From Labia minor (taxonomy: Eukaryota; Arthropoda; Insecta; Dermaptera; Spongiphoridae), in the NCBI GenBank assembly GCA_963082975.1, contig OY720346.1, positions 21,012,720-21,076,719 of the forward strand: 64,000 nt of DNA, in the 5' to 3' direction. The notes below the pieces were generated by a model that did not search any database, was not told where the DNA came from, and worked only from the letters and a program-made list of their open reading frames with translations. Shown one piece after another: positions 33,361 to 45,712 of this stretch. Each line of letters opens with the position of its first letter. The stretch's first letter is position 1. A program made the position numbers and the translations under genes.

Positions 33361-33743
33361 AAAATTAAGTTACAGTGTTTTATTTATAAATGCACTAAAA
33401 ACTAGAAAATAATTTTCTCTTAGCCTCAATAAGTATATTCTTCTTCATGATGGGATTGTACAATGGTCCGACTACTTAGCACTTCAACAACAATGGTCTA
33501 GATACTTGAATAAAGAGCCTAATTAAAATGAACTAATTAATTAATTTTCTAGGGATCTCTCAAATAAAACGCTTGCCGTTTATTGCCACTTCATTTTGTC
33601 ACCATTTTTAATTTAAATGAAAGCGTTTTATTTGAGAGATCCCTAAAAAATTAATTAACTAATTCATTTTAATTAGACTCTGAAAAAAATATTTTCTAGT
33701 TTTTAGTGCATTTATAAATAAAACACTGTAACTTAAATTTTTT
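33361..33743. repeat. large imperfect palindrome (about 380 bp), probable MITE
   Basis: Outer arms contain TTAAGTTACAGTGTTTTATT and, inverted, AATAAAACACTGTAACTTAA. Inner arms contain GGGATCTCTCAAATAAAACG and its inverse. The left half has about 90 extra bases (33420-33507) not mirrored on the right. CAGTG preceded by TA on both sides would fit a Tc1-like terminus, but the palindrome continues a few bases beyond it. Confidence 0.8.
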
Positions 33744-35159
33744 ATTATTATTTATTTTTTTAAAACAACTCACCTATACACATATAAATTAAGAATAATT
33801 GTTTTTTAAAAAGTAAATATAAATAACAAAATTGAAATATTTTTTCTTTCCATGTTTTTAATTAATATAATATTAATATTATAATACTATATATGAATGC
33901 TTGAAAATTGTTTTTTTTTTCAATCAATATAATTTTAACTAAGCCTCCCAATCTTTTTACAAACCAAGATTTTTACAAACACTTAAATTTCATGCAAAAT
34001 ATTTTTTTTATTTTTAATTTTTTCCAATAAATGATTTCACATTTGTTATAAGCATTTAACTTTTAATTCCTTTTTTTCATATAAATTACTTTTCTCCAAA
34101 AAAAGAAAAAAAAAATTCAATGATGCATCAGACACGAATCAAAGTTGAACAGCAAGAGTTGTTAATTTGTTCCAAAATAAAAGATTCAATTTAATTAAAA
34201 TGAATGAAGAACAGACATTATTTAACAAGTAATATTAAAATAATAAATTGAAATACTCAAGATAGAAAACAAATTCATAATGCTAATGCAAATAATAATA
34301 AATGAAGAAATATAAAACAAATATCATTAATATTTCAATTATCGTATGGAAAAAAAAATCGTTTTAGTGAATGAAAAAATATAAAATAAAACTCATTTAT
34401 AAAAACCCATCAAGTGATTTTCTTTAGCAACAAATTGATTAATATAAAAGGCGTTTTTTTTTGTTTGTTTTATCTGTCGCTTGGGTGAACTCCGTACAAT
34501 TCGGGGCTGACTTGAAAATAGAGGGAGAGAAAAAATAAATTTTATGGGAAAAAGGTGTGAAAAAAAGTGTAAAGAAGAAAAAAAGAAAAAGACAGCCAAA
34601 GAATATGAGAGATAGATAAGGTAAATATTAATTAAAAGTTTTTAAAGAGTGAATCCTCATGTAGCAAAGGATAAGAGAAAGAACAATTCATTTATAAAAA
34701 AGAAAATAAATAATAAAAAATTACCAGGAGAAGGGAAATATTTTTTATGTTTCAATTTGGAAAAATGAATGACCACATAGTAAAAAAAAAATGATTTTCT
34801 TGTGTTAAAGTAATGGGTATGTTTTTCGAACTGATGGCTTCTCTTTAAGGCTATCAACTTTGTTCGTTCAGTTATTAGTATTAGTATAATTATTTATTAA
34901 AGATTTTGGAAATTGAAAAAAACATCGAATGACTATAAAGAAATTAAAAAAAAAAATATAAGAAAATTGTAGTGTATTTTAATTATAAGTAAAGAAATCA
35001 ATTGCAATTCAATGGGAAATAAAACGATGTTTTATGTTTATTTATTTTTCTCATAATTATATAAATATAAACATTGTAATAATAGTCTGTTCATAACAAT
35101 AATAATTAATAATAATATTAATTAATTAATTAATACATAATAAAAATTTAAAAATTCTT
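33744..35159. other. AT-rich stretch without recognised gene
   Basis: Homopolymer-rich; no supported gene or repeat. Confidence 0.5.
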
Positions 35160-35652
35160 AAAATGATCCCACAATCAGTATACGTATGAGCACAAGTTCC
35201 TGTCTCTTAAATGAAATGGCAACACTGCTCCTGTCAACAAGCAACTATCAGCTTACTTCTGTCGCAATTTGAACCAGCTGGGTCTTTTAATTTTTGTTTG
35301 ATATCTATTAATAGCAGATTACCTCGTGATTTCAGAAAAAAATGGAAAAAAGTGAATTTCCATGAAAATCAATGAATTGGGATATGAATTGCTCTCTCAT
35401 CCGCCTTATTCTCCGGATTTAGCCTCGAGTGAATATTTCTTGTTTTCAAACTTGAAGAAATGACTAGGCGGAAAGATCATCAATCAATAAATCTATTTTG
35501 ATGCCCTCGACAAATCTTATTTTTTGGAAGGGATAAAAAAAATCGGAGAAACGTTGTTCGAAGTGTATAGACCTCAAAGGATACTACGTTGAAAAATAAA
35601 ATATTTTTTTATCCAAAAAACTGTTTCATTCAAAAAGTCACGGACCTGCCTT
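35160..35652 (+). pseudogene. internally deleted mariner remnant
   Basis: A leader-like region ends at MEKSEF, which jumps at once to INELGYELLSHPPYSPDLAS, SEYFLFSNLKK and, after a stop, FLEGIKKIGETLFEVY: start and end of a mariner transposase with the whole catalytic middle lost. The 3' end has GTTTCATTCAAAAAGTCACG followed by GACCTGCC, a mariner terminus. The left terminus is not recognisable. Confidence 0.75.
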
Positions 35653-35666
35653 CCTATATAGGTATA

Positions 35667-36619
35667 CCAGGTGTACAAGTATGAACCCGGAATTTCCCTA
35701 TAGATGGTGCTGACTATCAATTTAAAGACCGTAAGACCCCTTCTGTAATAGCTGAGGAAGTTTGTCAACACACAATATCTAAGTTTCATACACCGGTATA
35801 TATTCTATAACCTCAAACATGCCGAGATTTGTGCCTACGAACTATGATTTGCGGACAGCATTGGTTTGAGTACCATATGAACTAAATGAAAGACAGAAAG
35901 AAAATCGAAAAACCACTTGTGAAATGCTGCTCGTCAGATGTAAAAGAAAATCATTTCTTCTTCGAATAATGAGAGGTGATGAAAAGTGGATATATTTTCA
36001 GAATCTTAAGCCACGTAAATGGGTGAATCCAAGCGAACCTTCAACATCCACTGCAAGACCAAATCGTTTTGGAAAGAAAACAATGCTGTGCATTTGGTGG
36101 GATCAAAAGGGTATAATATATTATAAGCTACTAAAACCTGACGAAACCGTTAATACTGATCGCTACCAACAACAAATCATCGATTTGAATCTCGCAATAC
36201 GTGAAAAAGGACCGAAATATGCAAAAAGGCAACATAAAGTCATTTTGCTTCATGATAATGCCCCCTCACACACAGCAAAACGGGTTACGGATACGATCGA
36301 GGCGTTCAATTGGGAAGTACATGTGGCTTATTATCCGGACTTAGCTCCGTCTGATTACCGCCGATTCGTATCATTGGGACATGCAGTCGGCGAACATCAC
36401 TTTGATTCGTATGAAAATGTACGAAAATGGCTCGACAATTGGATCGCTTCAAAGGAAGAATTGTTTTTTTGGCGTGGCATTCAATAACCTGCAGAAGAGG
36501 TGGTAAAAATGTATAAATTCCAATGGTGATATTTTCAATAAAATTTTTTTTATAATTTTGAAATAATAGATGTTCAATCTTTGCAAAAAAAATTCCGGTT
36601 TCATATTTCTACGTCTAGG
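35667..36619 (+). mobile_element. mariner element, second family, decayed
   Basis: The left end CCAGGTGTACAAGTATGAAC and the right end (inverse CCTAGACGTAGAAATATGAA) are diverged inverted repeats next to TA. A transposase pseudogene fills it. Confidence 0.75.
35819..36520 (+). pseudogene. mariner transposase pseudogene (SETMAR-like class)
   Basis: Starts MPRFVPTNYDLRTALV, stops, and continues out of the proper order with VPYELNERQKENRKTTCEML, so the DNA-binding part between them (perhaps 100 residues) is deleted. An open frame of 187 codons from 35924 then includes RIMRGDEKWIYFQNLKPRKW (first Asp), KTMLCIWWDQKGIIYYKLLK, VILLHDNAPSHTAKR (second Asp) and YYPDLAPSDYRRF (third Asp). The third spacing is 32 residues instead of the usual 34 because two residues are missing before YPDLAPSD. 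The C-terminus is WRGIQ then stop. Inactive by deletion. Confidence 0.85.
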
Positions 36620-38217
36620 ATAGGTATATATTGTTTTAAGAAATTATTTCCTGGTTTTTCATGTTTTATTGTGAGTTTAGGTATATTTTTTATTGGTTTT
36701 AATTAAATTGAAATTTTATTTAGGAAGCAAATATTATTTTATAAAAGAATAGGTTGATTATACAATAGTCTAGAATTTTAATTTTTCATAAGATAAAAAT
36801 ATTAAATATTATTTGATTTCTCCTCTATTTCATCTCATAAATATTTTTGCATCAACAATTCTTTTCAATGAAATAACAATAAAGCATTTCAATAGGAGAC
36901 AATTTACTTGATTTTCTTTTGTCCGACTAGTCTAGTCAATCACTCTAATAGAGTTTGAAAAATAAAAAACACATCTCAATGCAAATCTCTTGATTTAGCA
37001 CAAGTATAGATGTAATTTAGAAAAATTATTTTGTAGTGATATATAAGTAAACATCTAATGGAGTTTGTGTGCTCTTCCAAGTGTGAATGAGAATGGATTG
37101 CTTCTTTTTAAAACGGTTTAAGATAAAAATTAACTGACTCTAGTGGATACTCATCCACAACTGAAATGTGCAATAGAATGGGGGAGGGACAGAGGAGACA
37201 TTTGCTCCGGATAGCACTCTGATAATGGCAGAAACTTTAAGAAAAAATTATAAAAACTTTTTAATTAAAAAAAAAAAAAACTAAAAATAAAATGTAAAGG
37301 TCAAAAATGTTTTTTCGATTATTTTCGCATATTGTCGTGCTTGGCACACTTTCGCACAGAGTACTTGTTGTGAAATGTATTTATACTTACAAGATAATAT
37401 GCTAATCTGGCAGAATATTAAATAAGAAATGATAGATGCTATAAAAAATTTCTTGTCACTAGGAAAATTAAATTTTAATTTTGAAAATGTATTTTATTTT
37501 TATTTCTAATAAATTACAAGACCCATCAAAATATGATTTATATGTAATATATTTAGCTACCCACAATTACTTTTTAATTAAATATATCAATAAACTTATT
37601 TTGATTTAATTTAATTATAATAAAATGAATGATTTTTTATTTTGACTTAACTATTTATTACATAATATACAGTAATTTTAATAATTTATTTATTATTTAA
37701 TGTGTACTATCTTGACTATCGAGCTGGAAGGATCAAACTAATCCTATGAACTCTGGGACTATCTGTTCTAATAATAAATTTTCTTTTTCTTTTTATTATA
37801 ACGTTTTTCTCAACTTCACTTGGCGTCTGTCTGTCCCTGTGTCTGTTCGCTCTTTTGAAATCGATTTTTCATCGACTTTTTATTGAGATAGACTTTTGAA
37901 AATTTTTATAGATATTTCAATGGATCCCTAGAAGGTATGGAAGAAATATAATTGAATTATAATTAATTAATTTTAATGTAATTAACGATAATTTGATTTA
38001 ATATTTGAATTTTCATTTACGCCATCTGATGGATAAATATTGAATTGGTTTTCATTTTGAAAGAAATTCAAAAATATTTATATCGTTATATATATAAAAG
38101 AGGTATTTTTAATTAATATAATGAATATTTTTTTAAAACATTACTTTACAATAATAACATTTACTTAATCAGTTTTAAAAAAATTAATATTTTCTTTTTG
38201 TTTTATTCAATTTGCAA

Positions 38218-38262
<45 letters not shown>

Positions 38263-38302
38263 AATATATATATATAGGGGAAAAAACCTTTCGGTGCTAA
38301 GC
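36620..38302. other. AT-rich stretch with one microsatellite-cored remnant
   Basis: No gene supported. At 37800-37930 a GTCTGTCTGTCC run is followed by TTTTTATTGAGATAGACTTT, the same layout as families A and B (microsatellite next to a conserved phrase) but different sequence. (TA)n at 38221-38274. Confidence 0.45.
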
Positions 38303-39390
38303 CTGTTGGTCAAATAGCAGTGTATAACACCAAAAATCATGACAAAAAGTGCCCAAATGATACCATCGCAGTGCTCATCAAATAATGACAGAAATGAAAA
38401 TGACGAATCTTCAAACTCCGAGATAACATGGCAAAGAGTCAAGAGGAAAAGATCAAACTCAGGTACTCAAACCTTTACCTACAATATCTACCGAAATTCA
38501 GCAATCAAATAGATTTACTCCGCTAACGAATAACGAGCCAGACAACATTTCTGATAAAGAAAAATTTATAAAAAGCAATGTTCCAAGAATTCCGAAACCT
38601 CCACCTTTTTTTATCTATCAAGTTTTAAATTTTTCGCAAATGGCAAACAGTATTTCAAATATTATAAGCAAAATTGAATATATTGGTAAAGCCATGGCAA
38701 TTCGGTTAAAATAAACGTAACGACAAGTAATTTAGAAAGCTAACTAAATTCAGGAAAAAAGTGTCATTCATCATACACATCAACTTAAAGAAGAACATTC
38801 TTTTAGTGTAGTCACCAGGCACCTTCATCACTCAGCAACTCTGTAAAGTATCAAAAAATGTATTGGTTATATTAGGAAAAAATTCTCCACTTGCCTTAAA
38901 ATCGATTATTAGTCGATACTTATGCCAATTTCGTCATACTTATGTCAAATATGGGGAACTGCTAGCGAATCCAGTATAAGTAAGGTTCAGAGGATGCAAT
39001 CCAAGATACTCAGATGTATAGGAAACGCCCCATGGTACTTTACAAACGCAAGTTTGCACAGTGACCTTTTAGTCCCCTCAGTTAATTCTTCTCTCATACA
39101 TTCATTAAACATACAAAAAAACTTAAAAATCATCCAATCACATCAGTCATTACTCTCCTGGACAACAGTGAAGTGACCAGAAGACTCAAAAAGAACCATG
39201 TTCTTAACACTGAAGAACGCTCTTCTTTGAACAATTGGAAAAAGAAATCCAAATAGGGAAGTCATCAATGGACGAATTTCCCTTCAAGTGACGTGTGAGT
39301 GTATGAATGAACGTGTGTGTAAGTGTGTTTATGAATGCACACCTATTTTATCAAATTTACTAAAAGTTTTATATAAGCTGTAAATAGAAA
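38303..39390 (+). mobile_element. Jockey-like LINE, deeply deleted
   Basis: The first part (about 38338-38715) reads as ORF1 text: MTKSAQMIPSQ and, after shifts, IPKPPPFFIYQVLNFSQMA and SNIISKIEYIGKAMAIRLK. About 38905-39176 is the C-terminal end of the reverse transcriptase ORF: YLCQIWGTASESSISKVQRM, QSKILRCIGNAPWYF, LHSDLLVPSVNSS. Endonuclease and reverse transcriptase core are absent. It ends in an A-rich tail near 39390. Confidence 0.75.
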
Positions 39391-39792
39391 ATAAATTGAA
39401 AAAAATATATATTTAATGTATTTACACTAGGATAATAATGGTATTATGGAAATATGAAAGATGTAATAATTGTGATTGGGCAGAAATAATTATTGGACAT
39501 GAGGGCAACAATTGTGGCATCTGCCTTGGGAGTAAGAAACCTACACTACGCCACTAGAATACGTTATGCCATTGAAGACGTGACTGATTTTCTATCTCTT
39601 TCTTCTTATTATTTTTTCATCCATAGAATTGTCAATTTTATAAAAAAAAATCAAATTTCATAGAATAAATAATTAGAATTTTAATATATTAATTTGATTT
39701 GATTTAGTATCGATACGAAATTAAAAATTCTATTTGAATTTTTATACAATCAAAAGAGTTAATATTAAATAATGTTAATTTAATACATTTAA

Positions 39793-39853
39793 CACATTCC
39801 CGCCTGCTCCATAATTTCAAGCACCTCCGGTGGTACATGCCGGCGGGAACATG
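39793..39853. mobile_element. 61-bp TTAA-flanked palindromic element (piggyBac-like)
   Basis: CACATTCCCGCC and its inverse GGCGGGAACATG enclose 37 bp, and TTAA stands on both sides (39789-39792 and 39854-39857). TTAA duplication with short C-starting inverted repeats is the piggyBac signature. The middle contains CACCTCCGGTG, itself a small hairpin. Confidence 0.6.
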
Positions 39854-39857
39854 TTAA

Positions 39858-41606
39858 GGAAAAATATTCTATTATCAAAATGGTCGAATTTAATAGTATA
39901 ATATTTTCGAGAATCAAAAAATATAATTTATTAGATAAAATAAATTATAATCAAGAATTAATTCGATCGAAATAAATTCAATTGATAATCGAAAATAGAT
40001 TGAAAGTAATAATCGAAAACATTTTTCGAAAATGCAATCGAATTTTAAACAAAATGGCTGAATACTTTACAAATCTATTCTTGACCAAAATATATTATAA
40101 TAATATAATTTAAAATTTATAATATGATTGAATTTGAATAAAACCAACAAAAATAAATAATAAATAACTAAGAATTAGAAATACAAGGATGATGATGTTC
40201 GTTAATTTATTAATAAATATAATAATAATCTATTTTGTAGATAAAATTTAAAAATAATAAAAATAAAACACTCATGCAATGCTTTTTTTTTATTAAATAA
40301 ATTTGTTATTTATTATTTAAATATTTTACATTCAATTTTAACAAAAAATTTATTCACAGTGGACTTATTAATAATATACACTACATATATTTCATTTTAA
40401 TAATTATCTCATGACAAATAAATAGCTATTTTAAAAATTAAAAAACTAAAAGTAACTTTTAAATCATTTTTTTAATTTTTGTTAAATTTAATTTGAAATT
40501 CAAAATTATGAAAGAGAATAAATAATTTAGTTTCATCTACTTTTAGAATTAGTGAAAAGAGGGAATAATATATTTTGATTTGACATATAAATCATTTGGA
40601 ATTATAATATATATGTTATATATATATATATACTATTATATAGACATTTGATTTACTTGACATTTGACATAAATGATATCACCTTTAGTTATTTATAGCT
40701 GGTGGCAAATTCATTCGAATAAATTATAAATATTAAATAAATGAACATATTATTTCTTATAGATTCATATCCTAAATATATTAGTGACTGAACCTTACAT
40801 ATCGGCATGTTAATTATTTATATAACTATTAAATATTGACATCAATTTTTTATTTTGATTATTATCATCTATGATTCTTGATCCGCGATTTAATATATAT
40901 ATATCGTTTATTTTAAAAACAATAGTATATTTTGAATAATTAATTATTATTAGAATCAACATCTGATTTTCATTTTTAAATTTATAAAATTGATAAACTT
41001 GACATCACTGTTAAAAAACACCGACTGACAATTTAGGCGTGGACTCAAGAGGCAGATCTAAGTGGGCCAGACAAATGTTATTGGCTGATTGGATCCCTTC
41101 TTTAAGAGGGGAGTCAGACGGGTCCCTTTAGAGTCAATTGGAGGGAGAGATGTTTTTTTTTATAATTATAGGCGTTTGGAATAAATCTCCATTTTAGAAT
41201 ATTGTGGAGAGTATTTAAATGCAAACATTAGACCCCATAGCCAGCTGAAAGGGAAAAATAACTCAATTTAATAATTATTATTTCAATAAAAATATTATAA
41301 TCAATAATAAATATATATCAATATTTAATCTGATTATACATAAACATATAATAATTAATATATGTAAATATATTTATTAATCATTTTAGAAATATTTTTA
41401 TAAAAAATATGCATCTCTGGATCATTTATTTAAAACAATATTTATGTATATATATTTAATTTATTATTATATTATAAATATATATATAATATAATATATT
41501 ATATTATTTACACATTTATAATGTATATATCTATATATGTATTAATATATACATTTATATATAAATATATATGTTGGTTTAGGTTTCCGTGAATGTTATT
41601 GTTATT
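39858..41606. other. AT-rich stretch without recognised gene
   Basis: Only a short GC-richer segment near 41035-41110 stands out. (AT)n near 40608-40635. No supported gene. Confidence 0.45.
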
Positions 41607-42155
41607 ATTACTATCAGATTTATCAGGGATATAATAAGGTATTTTTGTGAAATTGTTTTCTCGACGTTTTGGCACCCATTTTGGCGCCATTTTCAAGAGA
41701 TTATCTAGGTTGGAATATTTTTGGGATTCTGGGTCTTAGTCTGGTCTGTGTGACCAGGGGTTAATATCGGGATTTTGGGTTGATAGGTTGGATGGTTTTG
41801 TACTCACTGTGTTGCTGTAGAGCCCCGAAGAATCCTGGGCAATCCTGACTCTGGCACACATCCGTACTGAACAATAGCCCGAGGCTAACCTTAGTACGGA
41901 CGTGTGCTAGAGTCAGGATTGCCCAGGATTCTTCGGAGATCTACCGCAACGCAGTGAGTACAAAACCATCCAACCTATCAACCCAAAATTCCGATATTAA
42001 CCCTTGGTCACACAGACTAAGACCCAGAATCCCAAAAATATTCCAACCTAGATAATCTCTTGAAAATGGCGCCAAAATGGGTGCCGAAACGTCGAGAAAA
42101 CAATCTCACAAAAATACCTTATTATATCCCTGATAAATCTGATAGTAATATATAT
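41607..42155. repeat. 550-bp head-to-head palindrome of retroelement-like sequence
   Basis: Two arms of about 260 bp (41607-41868 and 41893-42155) are inverted copies with high identity, separated by a 24-base non-palindromic spacer. The right arm on the plus strand reads LLKMAPKWVPKRREN near its end, and both arms carry GGCGCCAAAATGGGTGCC followed by RAAACGTCGAGAAAA. That part resembles 3' ends of Penelope-like or other non-LTR retroelements; identification is tentative. Confidence 0.75.
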
Positions 42156-43438
42156 ATATATATATATTTATGAAAGAGAGTAGGGTGATAAAAAATGTAA
42201 AATACATCAAAGAAATTCATTAAAAAGAAAGCTGTAATAAATAATTGAAAAAACACCCACTCCCTTATTAATGAAAAGAAAAATCAAAATAATGAATTCT
42301 TTTAAAGAATGATGAAAAGATTTCTTTTGTTTTGTGATTCTCTGTTTTTCTTTCTTAATTTGAATATATATACAACTAAAAGTATAAATGCTTCAATTTA
42401 AATAAAGTTTCAAGCTGACGATATATAATTAATTTATAGATAGAAAACGAAAAGTAGGGGGAAAAATATTAGAAAAAATTGAGATATGGTAAAAGATCAA
42501 GCGAGGAAATAGAACGAGCCGTTGAGATTGAATCAAGAAGAGAAAGTGGAAAGGGATCACAACGGATGGAGAAAAGAGAAAATATCTCCAAGGATTAGGG
42601 TGGTGAAAATTCTGGAATAGACTAAAATAATTATTACGACACGTTTTCTTTTTTTAACATGAACGATTGGAGAATAATTAATCAGGATCTATACTACTAT
42701 AAAATTTCAACAAATGAATTATTTGGATTTTAGTAAGTTAAAAAAGATATTTTTTTTTTAATAATATATAATTAAATTATCACATAAGGATGTCTTTTAA
42801 GTTTTACATATTGGAACATAGAGTACGCCACTAATCAAATGTCAGTACTAAAAATTAATTTCCATCTTTAGTTAACCTAAATTCAGGTTCAGTGATGTAC
42901 CTGAAATTTTATAGACATTACTAATTGCCAAATTTGAAAAAATTTTATTTTTCTTGGTTAAATAACAATAACAAATTTCATAATAAATTAAATTATTATG
43001 TTTAAAAATTCAAATAAAAAAAAAATAAATAAATTCCTATAGAGTTATTGAATTCGAAAGTTTTTGATTATAGGAAGCACATTTATCGAACCAGTGCTGT
43101 TCTTCTGCCATCTCCACTCAATTTCTAATCTATCATAATTCCATCTTAACTGACTTTTTATATGCATGAATTCCATTTTTTATTATTTATTTGTTACTTT
43201 ACATATTGATTTGATCATGGGGATGTTAGAAATGAAAGCTTCATTGAACTTGAATCACCAGATTAGAATGATTTCCATAGTTCTACCAATTTGATTAATT
43301 TCTCATTTTAAATAATATATAAATTATAGAACATTTAATAAATATAAAAGTTTCCTCTCGCATATTTGAATTTTTATCAACGAATCACATTCAAAACTTT
43401 ATGCTTTATAAGTAAATCGTTGGAAACAAAACTAGAGT
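42156..43438. other. AT-rich stretch without recognised gene
   Basis: Short TA run at 42150-42168; otherwise nothing recognised. Confidence 0.45.
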
Positions 43439-43450
43439 TTAAAAACTATT

Positions 43451-43725
43451 CTTCTTAAGGTGCCGTCTCCGTTTCGGAGTTTGGCTATCATCATGACTAG
43501 GATAGCCTTAGAAGCCGCCCAGCCATGATAATTTTTCTTGGGAATGTTAATGCGATGGTTTCCCGTTGCCTTCCGCATGTATAGAACCAGGAACTGACAG
43601 TTCCTGGAGCCGGAGGCAGCTGATGTTAAATTGAATTTTATTAGAAAAATTTGTTATTAGTTGGAATCGAACGCCGACTTCTTGTGTAGAAAATTGTTAT
43701 GCTACACGCTCGGCTAGCTGCCTCC
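43451..43725 (-). mobile_element. tRNA-derived SINE, second subtype, 12-bp target duplication
   Basis: The minus strand starts GGAGGCAGCTAGCCGAGCGT (A box TAGCCGAGCGTG) and contains the B box GGCGTTCGATTCCAA. The first 150 bases match the SINE at 7923-8310. The rest is different: GGAAGGCAACGGGAAACCA, then CCTAGTCATGATGATAGCC and a CCTTAAGAAG end. TTAAAAACTATT flanks it at 43439-43450 and 43726-43737. Confidence 0.9.
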
Positions 43726-43814
43726 TTAAAAACTATTAAATACAAGTATCTCTTCTTTCGATATTAGAATGTTAAAAAGAAATGTTAATGTTGTGTTGGT
43801 GTATCACAGAGCCA

Positions 43815-44130
43815 GATAGTTTCTATCTCTGTGGCTCTACGGAACTCGAACGTTCTAGCACGTAGCAACCACACTTCACCAAGTATCCCTAATCTGAGAC
43901 GCATCCCTCCAAACCCTACCCTCTCCCACCTCTATCACGTCTCTTCCCAGATTATCTATCCACCGAGTCCTTGGACTTCCAAGCGGACGTTTCCCACTTG
44001 GTTTTCCCACCATTATTATTTTCGCCATTCTTTCCTCTCCCAATCGAGCCACCTGTCCTGCCCATCGCAGCCTTCTCGATTTTATAATTCTAACTATATC
44101 TGGAGATGCATATGTTGGTGTAACCGTTTG
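43815..44130 (-). mobile_element. RTE-like LINE 3' end fragment
   Basis: On the minus strand parallel to 44945-45240: text for GRPRT-like and WRGVV-like motifs and a terminal ATAGA repeat. The plus-strand frame of 107 codons here is a shadow of this. Confidence 0.65.
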
Positions 44131-44944
44131 TTTATTCTCCTGTTTTGTTTATAACTTTTATTCCCGTGAATGAATGAAAAAAAGAAGACGGACAAGAAAA
44201 ATTCTAATATTTAATTTTAATAATTATTTTTTTATACATCTATTTACTTTTAATTATTAAAAAAAAGATATTTAAGTTAAAAAGATTCTAATTTTTTCTT
44301 TCAACCAGACGTCGGATTAATTAAAATGTTAAATAAGATTTATTAAAATTTGTTTAAACTAAATTTCACTAGATTTTAAAACTAAAAGTATTTTTAAAAA
44401 AAAACATTACAAGGACAAAAAAACTAGTGGAAATGATTATTAAAATGTTAGACTAGGGACTCAATTAATTTCATATTATATTTGTGTTTTAATGTCTCTT
44501 AAAGAAAAAATAAATAAGAGATTTTTTAGATTTTCAAATGAGTTCTTAACAATTCCCAAAAGGCCAATTACATACTAACAAGACACTTTTTATACCACTG
44601 ACTTATGAAAATTAATTATTCAACAAATCGCGTTATTTGTATTAAATAATGCTCTAACAAAAAGGAAAATGTTCCATGATATTTTATCAAGTTTACTAAA
44701 TTATTCCTGAAATTAGTGGAATATTAATAAAAAAAATAATTTATTGAAGAACTATATTAAATATATAAATATCATAATTATAACAAACATTGAACTCATT
44801 TAATTTTATTTTTTTTAAATTAAATCTTATAAAATTAAAAATAGTTATTTTATCAATTTTAATATATTAACATAAACTAATTTATTATACAATCATAATT
44901 GATTAAATCTATATCAAACTATAGATTTGAACACAATACTTGTT
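44131..44944. other. AT-rich stretch without recognised gene
   Basis: Nothing recognised apart from homopolymers. Confidence 0.45.
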
Positions 44945-45560
44945 AATATATCTATCTCTGTGACTCTACGGAACTCCAAAGTTGTTGGCCGCAGCAACCA
45001 CACCCCTCCAAGTATTCCTATTCTGAGCCTCAACCTTCCAGTCCCTGTCCTCTCCCATCTCTCTCACATCCTTTCCCTCATTATCCACCCACCGTGTCCT
45101 TGGTCTTCCAAGAGGACGTTTCCCACTCGGTCTCCCTACCAATATATTTTTTGCCTTCTATCTTCTCCCATTCTAGCCATGTGTCCTGCCCACCGTAACT
45201 TTCTAGATTTTATAATTCTATCTGGAGATGCATAGAGATCATGCAATTCCTCATTATGCAATCTTTGCCATTCCCCGGTAACCTCATCTTTCTTTGACCC
45301 ATAAATGCTTCGCAGAATCCTATTCTCAAATACTCTAAATCTACTCTCCTCACCTAAGGTCATTGACCATGCCTTACATCCATATAATACAACCGGTAAA
45401 ATAATTGTTTTATATATTTTAACTTTTATCCTCTTTGATAATAATTTTGATGCGATAAGCCCCTTTATTGCATGATAACAGGCGTTTCCCGATTGTAACC
45501 TCGCTTTAAACTCATCTCGAATATTATTATCTTTCGTTATCACAGAACCTAAGTTTTAAT
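44945..45560 (-). pseudogene. RTE-like LINE, C-terminal coding region and tail
   Basis: On the minus strand the frame gives DEFKARLQSGNACYHAIKGL, KVKIYKTIILPVVLYGCKAW, SMTLGEESRFRVFENRILRS, IYGSKKDEVTGEWQRLHNEE and SRKLRWAGHMARMGEDRRQ: the region after the reverse transcriptase palm in RTE-like LINEs. A frameshift near 45140 leads to GKRPLGRPRTRWVDNEGKDV and NTWRGVVAAANNFGVP followed by a stop and an ATAGATATA tail. No reverse transcriptase core remains. The best preserved of the LINE 3' ends in the window; similar pieces are at 14113, 19446 and 43815, all on the same strand. Confidence 0.85.
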
Positions 45561-45712
45561 ACTTACTTATTTATTTTACTTGTTAATATATATTGCATAT
45601 AAATATATATATATACTATAATAATTCTATATATTGATAATATATAATGATTTAGAAAAATAATTAAATTATATTATTTCATGAGAATAAATAAATATTT
45701 CTTTTTTATAGA

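Noticed and set aside
43660-43725. A functional tRNA gene
   Set aside because: A and B boxes are present but the cloverleaf does not close, and the sequence continues into a SINE body with a target duplication.
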